Source: an uncultured candidate division Zixibacteria bacterium
Lineage (GTDB): Bacteria > Zixibacteria > MSB-5A5 > GN15 > FEB-12
Direction: 5' to 3'
Assembly: GCA_913009765.1 (NCBI GenBank)
Contig: CAJVYT010000162.1
Location: 1-8,955 of the forward strand
DNA length: 8,955 nt
Below the pieces are notes generated by a model. That model worked only from the letters and a program-made list of their open reading frames with translations. It was not told where the DNA came from and ran no database searches. Shown piece after piece: positions 1 to 5,593 of the stretch (within the stretch, counting starts at the first letter, position 1; every line of letters starts with the position of its first letter). Made by a program: the position numbers and the translations under genes.

Positions 1-63
1 TTTTTAATGATACGGCGACCACCGAGATCTACACTCTTTCCCTACACGACGCTCTTCCGATCT
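1..63 (+). other. Illumina P5 / TruSeq universal adapter contamination at contig edge
   Basis: Bases 6-63 match the full 58-nt Illumina TruSeq universal (P5) adapter, from AATGATACGGCGACCACC to the GCTCTTCCGATCT read-1 priming end. The five T's before it match the poly-T spacer by which P5 oligos are attached to the flow cell. This stretch is synthetic, so genomic sequence starts at about base 64, the first base of a library insert. The likely source is a reverse read that ran through a short insert into the adapter and was not trimmed before assembly. No gene call should extend into it. Confidence 0.98.
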
Positions 64-689
64 CCAATTTCAAATGCGGCTTTGCGGGCAAGGGTATAGC
101 CGTTCGTGTGAAGTCCTGTAGATGGAAGCCCGAGACAAATATCGCCCTCTTTGATAGTCGAGCCGTTGACAATTTTATCTTTGTCAACCATGCCGACCAC
201 AAAGCCGACTAAATCGTATTCCCCGTCTTGGTAGAATTCAGGCAGTTCCGCCATTTCACCGCCAATAAGAGCAGTATTGTTTTGCTTACAGGCAAGAGCA
301 AGACCTTCTAAAATTTCAGCAACTGTATTTTGGTTAAGTTTTCCGACACCGATATAGTCTAAAAAGAACATCGACTTGGCACCATGAACTAAAATATCAT
401 TGATACAGTGATTCACCAAACACTGTCCGACAGTGTTATGCTTGTCAGTCATAAATGCGACTTTGAGCTTTGTGCCGACTGAATCTGTTGATGAGAGCAG
501 AACCGGATTTTTTATATTGGAGATATCAGGTTGGAAAAATCCGCCAAATGCACCTAACCCTTGGAGTACCTGCGAGTTAAATGTTGAGGCTGCCAGTGTT
601 TTGATACGGTTGACCGCTTCTTCGCCGGCTTTTACGTCTACGCCTGAATCGGCATACGTTATCTTTGAATCTGAATTGTTTTGTGTCAT
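64..689 (-). CDS. purM: Phosphoribosylformylglycinamidine cyclo-ligase (AIR synthetase), 3' end missing
   Basis: PurM catalyses the fifth step of de novo purine synthesis in the cytoplasm: ATP-dependent closure of formylglycinamidine ribonucleotide to aminoimidazole ribonucleotide. About 209 genuine residues are visible of a usual 340-350. The family N-terminus YADSGVDVKAGEEAVNRIK is followed by TDSVGTKL (residues 68-75; DGVGTK in most homologues), CINDIL (95-100), GGEMAELP (143-150) and GLPSTGLHTNGYTLAR just before the break. The C-terminal ATP-grasping half is lost because the contig ends in adapter sequence. In the raw frame the protein seems to end DRKSVV, which is translated adapter. I chose the ATG at 687-689; a TTG eight codons upstream keeps the frame open but adds residues that do not look conserved. 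Neither start has a Shine-Dalgarno sequence. The gene lies 135 bp downstream of the small membrane protein in the same direction and may share its transcript. Confidence 0.95.
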
Positions 690-824
690 TGTGTTATATA
701 CGATTACAGACAAAAAATGTCAATAATTGAGTAAAGATATATTGAGGGTAACCTTTAATTCAGAAATATACTTTCTGCCGAGGCGGACTGACTACTCAAG
801 TATTGGTTTTTGGGAGATACTTGC

Positions 825-977
825 TTATGACTTCTTTTTACTTTTCTTTCTAAAACCTACACTCAGCAGTAATGCTCCAAATAGTACAATTATTGTACCG
901 CCATATATAAGCCCTCCAATTATGCAAGCCCCCCCTAATACAAACCATATTATTGCTGTTGTTGAATATTTTCCCAT
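825..977 (-). CDS. Small two-helix membrane protein, function unknown
   Basis: This 50-residue protein is not recognised. It has a short polar start (MGKYST), two hydrophobic stretches (about residues 7-24 and 27-42) joined by a tight glycine-rich turn (GGLIYGG), and a strongly basic tail (RKKSKKKS). That predicts a small helical hairpin in the inner membrane with its tail in the cytoplasm. The ATG at 975-977 is preferred because AGGGAAG (982-988) sits at Shine-Dalgarno distance. A longer frame back to 1025 would add 16 residues and overlap the upstream gene. The gene starts 37 bp after the zinc-ribbon/DUF2007 gene in the same direction, so the two are probably co-transcribed. The clean ribosome site and membrane-protein composition argue for a real gene, but its role cannot be read from the sequence. 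Confidence 0.6.
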   Translation of the reverse strand: MGKYSTTAIIWFVLGGACIIGGLIYGGTIIVLFGALLLSVGFRKKSKKKS

Positions 978-1014
978 AAAACTTCCCTTTATAAACTGAT
1001 TTTGGGTGCAAAAA

Positions 1015-1488
1015 TTAAGATTCAATATTTACGAGTTTACACTTTTCCCATTCATCACCAAGTACAATTTTCGCTTCGTTGTCAGCATCTTCAAGTGAAT
1101 TCCCATCAACAAAAAGAGAATATCCTCCGCCAATAGGGCTATAAGATGACATACCAATTTGTCCGGTCATCCCAAAATAGCCGGTTTCAGAGTGAATAAC
1201 CGCAGCAATATTTTTTGCATGGAGAACCTCAAGAATCATATCTGCCATTTGCTGAGAATTCAATCTGGCAATATGCACCCATTCAATATCTTTTGAATGT
1301 GCTGTTGCATCTTCAAATTGGTACAAAAGCCCAAGCTTCCTTAATTCATCTACAATCGTTTCAGATGAAACTTTCTTTTCATCTTCGATAATATTTTTCA
1401 ACTCATCTTCTGTGACCAATGTTTCATTGCAGTCAGGACATACGCTGACTTCAGAATTGTATTCATACTTACATTTTGGACAAAACAT
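1015..1488 (-). CDS. Zinc-ribbon protein with DUF2007-like C-terminal domain
   Basis: The product is a soluble 157-residue protein in two parts. Residues 1-24 form a zinc ribbon, with CPKC (Cys3, Cys6) and CPDC (Cys17, Cys20) able to bind one zinc ion. An acidic linker follows. Residues about 69-146 resemble the DUF2007 'putative signal-transducing' domain: an opening strand (WVHIARL), a helix (QQMADMILEVLHAKNI), a strand (AAVIHS), then YSLFVDGNSLEDADNEAKIVL, the usual closing pattern of that family. DUF2007 has no established biochemical role; it often occurs fused to zinc ribbons or membrane segments. The start is the ATG at 1486-1488, because the upstream TTG frame contains the Shine-Dalgarno GGAG itself. 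The gene lies between rluD (96 bp upstream) and the small membrane protein (37 bp downstream). The zinc ribbon is certain from the cysteines; the DUF2007 match is from pattern memory. Confidence 0.85.
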   Translation of the reverse strand: MFCPKCKYEYNSEVSVCPDCNETLVTEDELKNIIEDEKKVSSETIVDELRKLGLLYQFEDATAHSKDIEWVHIARLNSQQMADMILEVLHAKNIAAVIHSETGYFGMTGQIGMSSYSPIGGGYSLFVDGNSLEDADNEAKIVLGDEWEKCKLVNIES

Positions 1489-1494
1489 ATAATT

Positions 1495-1498
1495 CTCC
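1495..1498 (-). promoter_or_regulatory. Shine-Dalgarno site fixing the start of the zinc-ribbon gene
   Basis: Read on the minus strand, GGAG lies six bases before the ATG at 1486-1488. The longest open frame starts at a TTG (1498-1500) that overlaps this site, so that frame would translate its own ribosome-binding site as codons. This supports a start four codons downstream of the longest frame. Confidence 0.75.
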
Positions 1499-1524
1499 AA
1501 TTTATTAACTGTTAAAACTACTCA

Positions 1525-1604
1525 CTACGCACCTTCGTTATTCACTTGAGTCGTCAGGAACCCATTCCTGACGATGTGAAAAACCTATGCACCTTCATTA
1601 TTCA
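1525..1604 (-). repeat. In-frame near-duplicate of the rluD 3' end (20-bp direct repeat, 60-bp spacing)
   Basis: The last 20 bases of rluD (1585-1604) recur at 1525-1544 with 18 of 20 identities. The offset is exactly 60 bp, so the second copy is in frame with rluD. Both copies encode NNEGA followed by TAG, and both differences are silent third-codon changes (AAT/AAC and GCA/GCG). Between the TAGs the frame is open and would add VFHIVRNGFLTTQV before the repeated NNEGA. The spacer contains the perfect hairpin at 1551-1574. Possible origins are a local duplication of the gene end, or insertion of a small hairpin element that duplicated its target. Confidence 0.8.
1551..1574 (-). terminator. 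Perfect 10-bp hairpin just after rluD, without a U-tract
   Basis: Bases 1551-1560 pair perfectly with 1565-1574 around the four-base loop CCCA. The hairpin starts 11 bp after the rluD stop codon. On the minus strand no run of T follows the stem (CTCAAGTG), so it is not a classical intrinsic terminator. It may slow RNA decay, act as a weak terminator, or be a small mobile repeat. Its TTCCTGAC arm also occurs in the larger hairpin at 2890-2937, which favours a dispersed-repeat origin. Confidence 0.5.
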
Positions 1605-2574
1605 ATATATTGATAACTCTATTGTAATCATCAGGAATCTTCGCCTCAAGAGCAATTTTTTCTCCGGTTATCGGATGAGTAAAGGCAAGTTTCTGGGCAT
1701 GAAGTGCCTGCCGTTTCATCATCCCCAACAATCTTTTGGCAAGAGGACGTTCAGGACCAAATATGCCTTTGTGCCATTTATCCCGTCCGCCGTATTCAGC
1801 ATCTCCAAAAACAGGATGCCCAAGATGTGAAAAATGCACCCGAATCTGATGTGTCCGTCCTGTTTGCAAATTTACTTCCAAAAGGTCATACGTTCTGTAT
1901 CTGCTTAGAAGTTTGTATACGGTAATAGCTTCACGGCTTCCGACATTTGTGACAGTCATTTTTTTACGGTCATTGATTGATCGTCCGATTGGAAGATTTA
2001 TCTCGCCAAAATCATCTTTCAGATGACCACACACTAAAGCTAAATAGGTGCGTTTTACTTCACGAGCTTGAATTGCCTGCTGAAGTTTCAGATGTACCGT
2101 ATCATTTTTTGCAATGACTAAAAGCCCTGAAGTATCTTTATCCAAACGGTGTACTATCCCCGGTCTGTCTTTATCTGTTGCCTGCGATAATTTTGGAAAA
2201 TGATACAGCAGAGCATTTACCAAGGTACCGCTTTTGTTTCCTGTACCCGGATGAGTCACCAACCCCGGCTGTTTATTGACAACAGCAAGATATTCATCAT
2301 CATAGACAATATCCAAAGGAATATCTTCCGCTTCCAAACGGATTTCTTCTTCGGGTTTGATAGCAATTATTATAGTGTCATGAGGTTTTACTTTTTGTTT
2401 TTTATTTGCCTCTATCCCATTCAGTAAAATTGCGTGATTTGTAATCAAATTTTGAATTTTACTACGGGTAAGTTCTAAATCAGGATGAGAGGCAAGATAT
2501 ACATCAACTCGTTCTTGTCCTGTACCCTCATCAACAATAATTTCAATTTTTTCAGTTTTATCTATTTCAGTCAT
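1585..2574 (-). CDS. rluD: 23S rRNA pseudouridine synthase, RluD family
   Basis: This cytoplasmic enzyme of the RluA/RluC/RluD family converts specific uridines to pseudouridine. RluD itself modifies helix 69 of 23S rRNA, which contacts tRNA and the small subunit. The 329 residues fit the usual length. Residues about 21-73 form an S4 RNA-binding domain (ERVDVYLASHPDLELTRSKI through LLNG and KVKPHD). The catalytic domain carries PGIVHRLDKDTSGLLVIAK at 138-156, with Asp145 of HRLD as the expected catalytic aspartate, followed by the family motif GRTHQIRVHFSHLGHPVFGD (239-258). The S4 domain argues against the RluA branch, which lacks it, but RluC cannot be fully excluded, so the symbol is by similarity. 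The ATG at 2572-2574 has no Shine-Dalgarno sequence. The 3' end is unusual because of the in-frame duplicated tail and hairpin. About 1 kb of gene-free repeat sequence lies upstream, so the gene probably opens a transcript. Confidence 0.93.
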   Translation of the reverse strand: MTEIDKTEKIEIIVDEGTGQERVDVYLASHPDLELTRSKIQNLITNHAILLNGIEANKKQKVKPHDTIIIAIKPEEEIRLEAEDIPLDIVYDDEYLAVVNKQPGLVTHPGTGNKSGTLVNALLYHFPKLSQATDKDRPGIVHRLDKDTSGLLVIAKNDTVHLKLQQAIQAREVKRTYLALVCGHLKDDFGEINLPIGRSINDRKKMTVTNVGSREAITVYKLLSRYRTYDLLEVNLQTGRTHQIRVHFSHLGHPVFGDAEYGGRDKWHKGIFGPERPLAKRLLGMMKRQALHAQKLAFTHPITGEKIALEAKIPDDYNRVINILNNEGA

Positions 2575-2621
2575 GTCACAACAAACGATTTTTGAGTATA
2601 AATGTCAAGTTGTTCCCCAAT

Positions 2622-2660
2622 TCAGTCATTGCGAGAAGCGAAGCGACGTGGCAATCTCAT
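2622..2660 (+). repeat. Dispersed repeat with GTCATTGCG...GTGGCAATCTC core
   Basis: The unit begins TCAGTCATTGCGAGAAGCG and ends GACGTGGCAATCTCAT. The same two ends recur in both arms of the fold-back element at 3179-3290: directly at 3181-3210, and inverted at 3232-3282. Three related copies within 700 bp indicate a dispersed family rather than chance. Repeats of this general type (TCATTGCGAG... GGCAATCTCAT) are known from many bacterial intergenic regions; their function is unknown. Confidence 0.75.
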
Positions 2661-2784
2661 CTTTTTATAATAGAGAGAAACCCGACAAACTTCAGAACTC
2701 CTCTCCGTGCTTGACACAGAGTCCAGAACAGAAACATATTTAGCAACATATCAAAACGTGCAATACTATTTCTTTAATAATGTC

Positions 2785-2805
2785 ATTCCCAACTTGATTG
2801 GGAAT
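2785..2805. repeat. 8-bp perfect hairpin of the ATTCCC...GGGAAT type
   Basis: ATTCCCAA (2785-2792) pairs perfectly with TTGGGAAT (2798-2805) around a five-base loop. It sits in a TGTCATTCCC ... GGGAATCCA context, a form familiar from dispersed bacterial intergenic repeats. No run of T follows the stem on either strand within a few bases, so a terminator role is unlikely. Confidence 0.6.
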
Positions 2806-2889
2806 CCAACATTGTTGTTTTTAAAAAAATGTCATGCTGAGTATTCGCCAGGATGTGAGTTTATAGAGATATAATCCTATTACATTATT

Positions 2890-2937
2890 GTTCTGTCGGT
2901 TCCTGACCCGCCTAAGCGGGTTGAGAACTGACAGAAC
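2890..2937. repeat. Long hairpin, two 22-bp arms with a four-base loop
   Basis: The 22-base arms 2890-2911 and 2916-2937 are reverse complements except at four positions, with the loop CTAA between them. The core CCCGCCTAAGCGGG is itself a perfect palindrome at the stem top. The transcribed RNA would fold strongly from either strand. Its TTCCTGACCCGC part shares TTCCTGAC with the hairpin behind rluD, and the palindrome resembles 3341-3355. It is not near a gene end, so a repeat element is more likely than a terminator. Confidence 0.75.
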
Positions 2938-3003
2938 AAAGTTTACTAAGTCATCCTATCTTGGATTTTTCCTTTCAAAGTATTCTTAATGCATACAGTC
3001 TGG

Positions 3004-3023
3004 TTCCCTGCGTTCGCAGGGAA
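3004..3023. repeat. 9-bp perfect inverted repeat TTCCCTGCG / CGCAGGGAA
   Basis: TTCCCTGCG (3004-3012) and CGCAGGGAA (3015-3023) are exact reverse complements separated by only TT, so the folded form would have eight pairs and a four-base loop. It lies in the middle of the gene-free stretch with no gene end nearby and no T-run. It looks like another member of the short hairpin repeats here. Confidence 0.55.
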
Positions 3024-3153
3024 GGTGTAAAGGGTTAATTTAAATTTAAAATTAGCTTACAAATTTGCAATGACAACTTCTGTAATAATAAATTTATTAC
3101 TTTTCTCACCATCTCTAAATTACCAAACTTCATCACACCCCTTACCTGCAGAG

Positions 3154-3305
3154 GGGCTTGTTGAAAAAGTCAAATTTCCTGTCATTGCGGACGAAGTGTG
3201 GCAATCTCATGTTTTTGTTAAGCACTAAGTTAGAGATTGCCACGTCTCGTTCGTTTTCACTCACTCGACTCGCAAAGACTGAATGGAGGGTTTATCAACA
3301 AGCCC
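3154..3305. mobile_element. 152-bp fold-back element resembling a MITE
   Basis: The element starts GGGCTTGTTGA (3154-3164) and ends with its exact reverse complement TCAACAAGCCC (3295-3305). Inside these 11-bp ends the arms stay related: GTCATTGCG and GTGGCAATCTC in the left arm face inverted counterparts at 3232-3282, with the centre at about 3211-3231. The right arm is longer by roughly 20 bases. There is no transposase and no plausible gene. Terminal inverted repeats, small size and an intergenic site fit a non-autonomous miniature element that a transposase elsewhere could move. GGGCTTGTTGAAAAAGTC-like ends recall those of some bacterial insertion sequences, but I cannot name the family. 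No target-site duplication is evident at the borders, so it may be old. Confidence 0.65.
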
Positions 3306-3372
3306 TTCGCCGGAAAGGAGATTCTAAACTGCCTTTTCAACCCTGCTTAGGCGGGCAAGGTAACTCTTTTTT

Positions 3373-3470
3373 TGTAGGGAACTGGCATGCCTGTTCCTAA
3401 AGCAAGGTTCGGGCATTCCCGAACCCTACAATTGTAATTTTGTAGGGCGGAAATCTTTAGCATTTCCACC
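3373..3470. repeat. Cluster of three hairpins starting TGTAGGG
   Basis: TGTAGGG occurs at 3373-3379 and 3441-3447 and inverted (CCCTACA) at 3424-3430. Three stems lie between: an imperfect one at 3376-3399 around the palindrome GGCATGCC, a perfect 8-bp one (GGTTCGGG 3406-3413 with CCCGAACC 3418-3425, loop CATT), and GGCGGAAAT (3446-3454) facing ATTTCCACC (3462-3470) with one G-T mismatch. They look like adjacent or nested copies of related intergenic repeats. No gene overlaps them. Confidence 0.6.
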
Positions 3471-3548
3471 ATCACTGACAAAACCACTAAAAGGGTTTTG
3501 CTTTCAAGCCTGCTAATTCTATCTGTATGTTGTTTTTCAAATACATGT

Positions 3549-3581
3549 AAAAAAAAAGGCTGTCAGTTGTGACAGCCTTTT
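3549..3581 (-). terminator. Intrinsic terminator of the sigma-54 response regulator gene
   Basis: AAAAGGCTGTCA (3554-3565) pairs perfectly with TGACAGCCTTTT (3570-3581) around the loop GTTG. Read on the minus strand, the stem is followed by nine T's (3549-3557), and it begins 20 bp after the stop codon of the regulator gene at 3602. This is a textbook Rho-independent terminator. A shorter four-T run on the other side could give weak termination in the + direction, but no + strand gene is seen. Confidence 0.9.
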
Positions 3582-3601
3582 CTCTCATACCAAGATAGTT
3601 T

Positions 3602-4981
3602 CTATGCCCCCTCCGACATAGCCTTATCTATTTCATACTTCTTAATCTTGTCAAACAAAGTTGTATAGTCAATTTTTAAAATTTTTGATGCTTTTCGTTT
3701 ATTATTTCTGACATCTTTGAGTACTCTAATAATAGCAGCTTTTTCGGCTCTTTTTTGAGCATACCCGCCGATTTCTTTGAGTCCGGCACCTTCTCGCAGT
3801 TGTACTTCGTCGTCACGTCTCAAACGAATAGCCAAATGGTCAGGAGTAATTTTTTTACCTTCTGATAAAATAATTGCCCGTTCGATTGTATTTTCAAGTT
3901 CTCGAACATTACCCGGCCAATGATATTTCATTAAAAGATTTCCGGCTTCTTTGGTTAGTGATTTTATTGATTTTTTCATCTCTCGACAGAATTTTTCTAT
4001 GAAAAACTCGGCAAGTTCGGCAACATCATCTGCTCTCTCCCGTAAAGGCGGAACGAAAATCGGAAAAACAGATAAACGATAATACAAATCTTCACGGAAT
4101 TTCTTCAGGCGAATCAATTCAGGAAGATCCATGTTTGTGGCAGCAACAATCCGAACATCAACATCAACAGTTTTTGTACCGCCCAAACGTTCAAAATTCT
4201 TTTGCTGCAGAACTCTTAAAAGTTTAGCCTGTAAAGTAATATCCATATCGCCGATTTCATCTAAGAAAATTGTTCCGGTATGAGCAATTTCAAACTTACC
4301 CATTTTACGAGCATGGGCACCGGTAAAAGCACCTTTTTCAGAACCGAATAATTCATTCTCCAAAAGCTCACCGGGAATAGCTGCACAATTGAGAGCTATA
4401 TATGGTTTATCTTTTCTGAATGACAAGGTATGAATCGCCCGGGCAAACAGTTCTTTACCGGTACCTGATTCGCCCTGTAGTAAAACAGAAGCGTCAGAAG
4501 AGGCAACCTTTTGAATCAGTTTGCTCACTTCAATCATCTTATCATTTTTACCGATAATCTGACCAAAATTAGAAGAACCAAACAGCTCTTGACGCAAGAG
4601 AGAGTTCTCCGCAACAAGCCGTCTGTTTTCTAAGGCACGTCCAACTAAAACACACAGATGGTCGGTATCAAACGGTTTCGTAATAAAATCATAGGCACCA
4701 AGTCTCATAGCTTCAACAGCATCTTCAATAGTACCAAAAGCAGTCATAAGAATCACCGCTGTCTCGTCATCTAAGTCTTTAATACCTGAAAGCACTTTTA
4801 ATCCATCAATGTCAGGCATTTTCAAATCTGTCAAAACTAAATCATAAGATTTATTGTGAATTAAATCGAGAGCTTTTTTGCCGGACGAGGCTGAATCAAC
4901 ACGATACCCCTCTTCATGCAGGGTCTCAGTCAACATGTTGCGCATCGAATCTTTATCATCGACAACCAGAATATTTGGCAT
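3602..4981 (-). CDS. Sigma-54-dependent response regulator, NtrC/AtoC type
   Basis: This cytoplasmic regulator activates sigma-54 RNA polymerase at enhancer-dependent promoters when phosphorylated by a histidine kinase. Residues 1-120 form a receiver domain with the acidic pair Asp8-Asp9, phospho-acceptor Asp52 (LTDLKMP), Thr80 and Lys102. Residues about 140-375 are the AAA+ domain: Walker A GESGTGKE (170-177), the sigma-54-contacting loop GAFTGA (217-222), Walker B TIFLDEIG (Asp241, Glu242), REDLYYRLSVF (296-306) and GNVREL (357-362). Residues about 412-452 form a Fis-type DNA-binding helix-turn-helix. All key residues are intact and 459 residues is the normal length. AGGAG at 4987-4991 lies five bases before the ATG. 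No kinase gene is adjacent in the window, so its signal and targets are unknown; a specific name such as zraR or atoC would be a guess. Confidence 0.95.
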   Translation of the reverse strand: MPNILVVDDKDSMRNMLTETLHEEGYRVDSASSGKKALDLIHNKSYDLVLTDLKMPDIDGLKVLSGIKDLDDETAVILMTAFGTIEDAVEAMRLGAYDFITKPFDTDHLCVLVGRALENRRLVAENSLLRQELFGSSNFGQIIGKNDKMIEVSKLIQKVASSDASVLLQGESGTGKELFARAIHTLSFRKDKPYIALNCAAIPGELLENELFGSEKGAFTGAHARKMGKFEIAHTGTIFLDEIGDMDITLQAKLLRVLQQKNFERLGGTKTVDVDVRIVAATNMDLPELIRLKKFREDLYYRLSVFPIFVPPLRERADDVAELAEFFIEKFCREMKKSIKSLTKEAGNLLMKYHWPGNVRELENTIERAIILSEGKKITPDHLAIRLRRDDEVQLREGAGLKEIGGYAQKRAEKAAIIRVLKDVRNNKRKASKILKIDYTTLFDKIKKYEIDKAMSEGA

Positions 4982-5041
4982 TTTTACTCCTGTTGAATCT
5001 TTTTTTACCTTCCGAACCGACTCATCAAATCGGTAAACTTA

Positions 5042-5070
5042 CTTATAGTATCGGTTGTAAATTATTGAAA
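5042..5070 (-). promoter_or_regulatory. Possible sigma-70-type promoter of the response regulator
   Basis: On the minus strand a TATAAG box (5042-5047) follows a weak TTTCAA (5065-5070) at the preferred 17-bp spacing, about 60 bp before the start codon. The -10 box matches five of six consensus positions but the -35 only three. In an AT-rich gap such a match can arise by chance, and FCB bacteria may use different consensus boxes. No GG-N10-GC sigma-54 site was seen here. Confidence 0.3.
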
Positions 5071-5120
5071 TAAAGCAGATACGCTGTACTAAGATTGGAC
5101 AATCTCTATACTTTTGGGAA

Positions 5121-5588
5121 CTATTTGATTTGCTCTATAACAGAGAACCCACAGAAATCTATTTTCAAAAAGAAACGTTCGGCAGGCTGTTGCACATAAG
5201 AGATTTGGGATGAATTCAAAGTTACCTTATAATGACCGATAGACAACTCATCGGCGGCTAAAACAGAAAGAACTTTACCCTCATTATTTAATAAAAGTAC
5301 CGAAGTGAAACAACGAGGTTCTTTCACCTCAAAGGCTAAAGAGGTAAGATTGTCTTTGAATCTCGGAGCTTGTTTATCTACATAAAAAGAATCAACACGG
5401 CTTGCTTTTATAATTGTTATAAGAGTATCAGTATATCTTATCTGTGGATCAACCCATGCTTTTTCAAAATGACCTGCTTCTTGATGTACTGAAGGTTGAT
5501 TGTACAAAACAGTCTGTCTTTTTGTACAGGAAACAACGAATAAGAGAAAGAAACTAAAACAGATGATACGAGGAATATGATTTTTCAT
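5121..5588 (-). CDS. Lipoprotein with a FlgD/T9SS-CTD-like C-terminal domain
   Basis: The 155-residue product has a short basic start (MKNHIPR), a hydrophobic stretch and a lipobox ending FVVSC, so Cys21 should be lipidated and the protein anchored in the envelope. After a variable middle, residues about 83-155 align by eye with the sorting domain of the T9SS cargo encoded at 6374: TSLAFEV with TSIAFSL, LLLNNEGKVLSVL with LIVYNVLGQEIAVL, ELSIGHYKVTLNSS with QFSAGNHTIEWDAS, then FFLKID with LYRLET. This suggests a FlgD-like immunoglobulin sandwich; that is my inference. The function is unknown. The ATG at 5586-5588 is five bases after the upstream stop; a GTG at 5595-5597 would overlap that stop (GTGA) and add three residues. 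Either arrangement implies translation linked to the upstream gene. No known family was recognised for the middle region. Confidence 0.8.
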   Translation of the reverse strand: MKNHIPRIICFSFFLLFVVSCTKRQTVLYNQPSVHQEAGHFEKAWVDPQIRYTDTLITIIKASRVDSFYVDKQAPRFKDNLTSLAFEVKEPRCFTSVLLLNNEGKVLSVLAADELSIGHYKVTLNSSQISYVQQPAERFFLKIDFCGFSVIEQIK

Positions 5589-5593
5589 AAAAT

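Larger units (their letters stand above)
2575..3548. other. Gene-free intergenic stretch dense in short inverted repeats
   Basis: I see no convincing gene in these 974 bases on either strand. A short + frame at 3158-3400 runs through the arms of the fold-back element and has no domain or ribosome site. The stretch instead holds at least nine hairpin or repeat units of several kinds, listed separately where clear. Other small ones are a 7-bp stem at 3479-3485/3494-3500 and CCCTGCTTAGGCGGG at 3341-3355, which resembles the apex of the hairpin at 2890-2937. Several motifs recur within the window. The promoter of rluD should lie at the left end of this stretch, but no clear -35/-10 pair stands out. 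Confidence 0.8.

Noticed and set aside
42..63. DRKSVV as the natural C-terminus of PurM
   Set aside because: These codons fall within the Illumina adapter, and PurM should continue for about 130 more residues.
797..823. Hairpin CAAGTAT/ATACTTG as terminator of the small membrane protein gene
   Set aside because: Only seven pairs, a 13-base loop, overlap with the gene's own stop region boundary and no T-run on the minus strand.
433..999. Two + strand frames opposite purM and the small membrane protein (433-726, 727-999)
   Set aside because: They lie antisense to a clear purM and to a membrane protein with its own Shine-Dalgarno sequence, and show no domain or ribosome site.
3144..3315. Target-site duplication flanking the fold-back element
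   Set aside because: The bases outside the 11-bp ends (left ACCTGCAGAG, right TTCGCCGGAA) do not match.
3158..3400. An 80-codon + strand frame
   Set aside because: It runs through the fold-back element and hairpin repeats, and its product has no recognisable feature.
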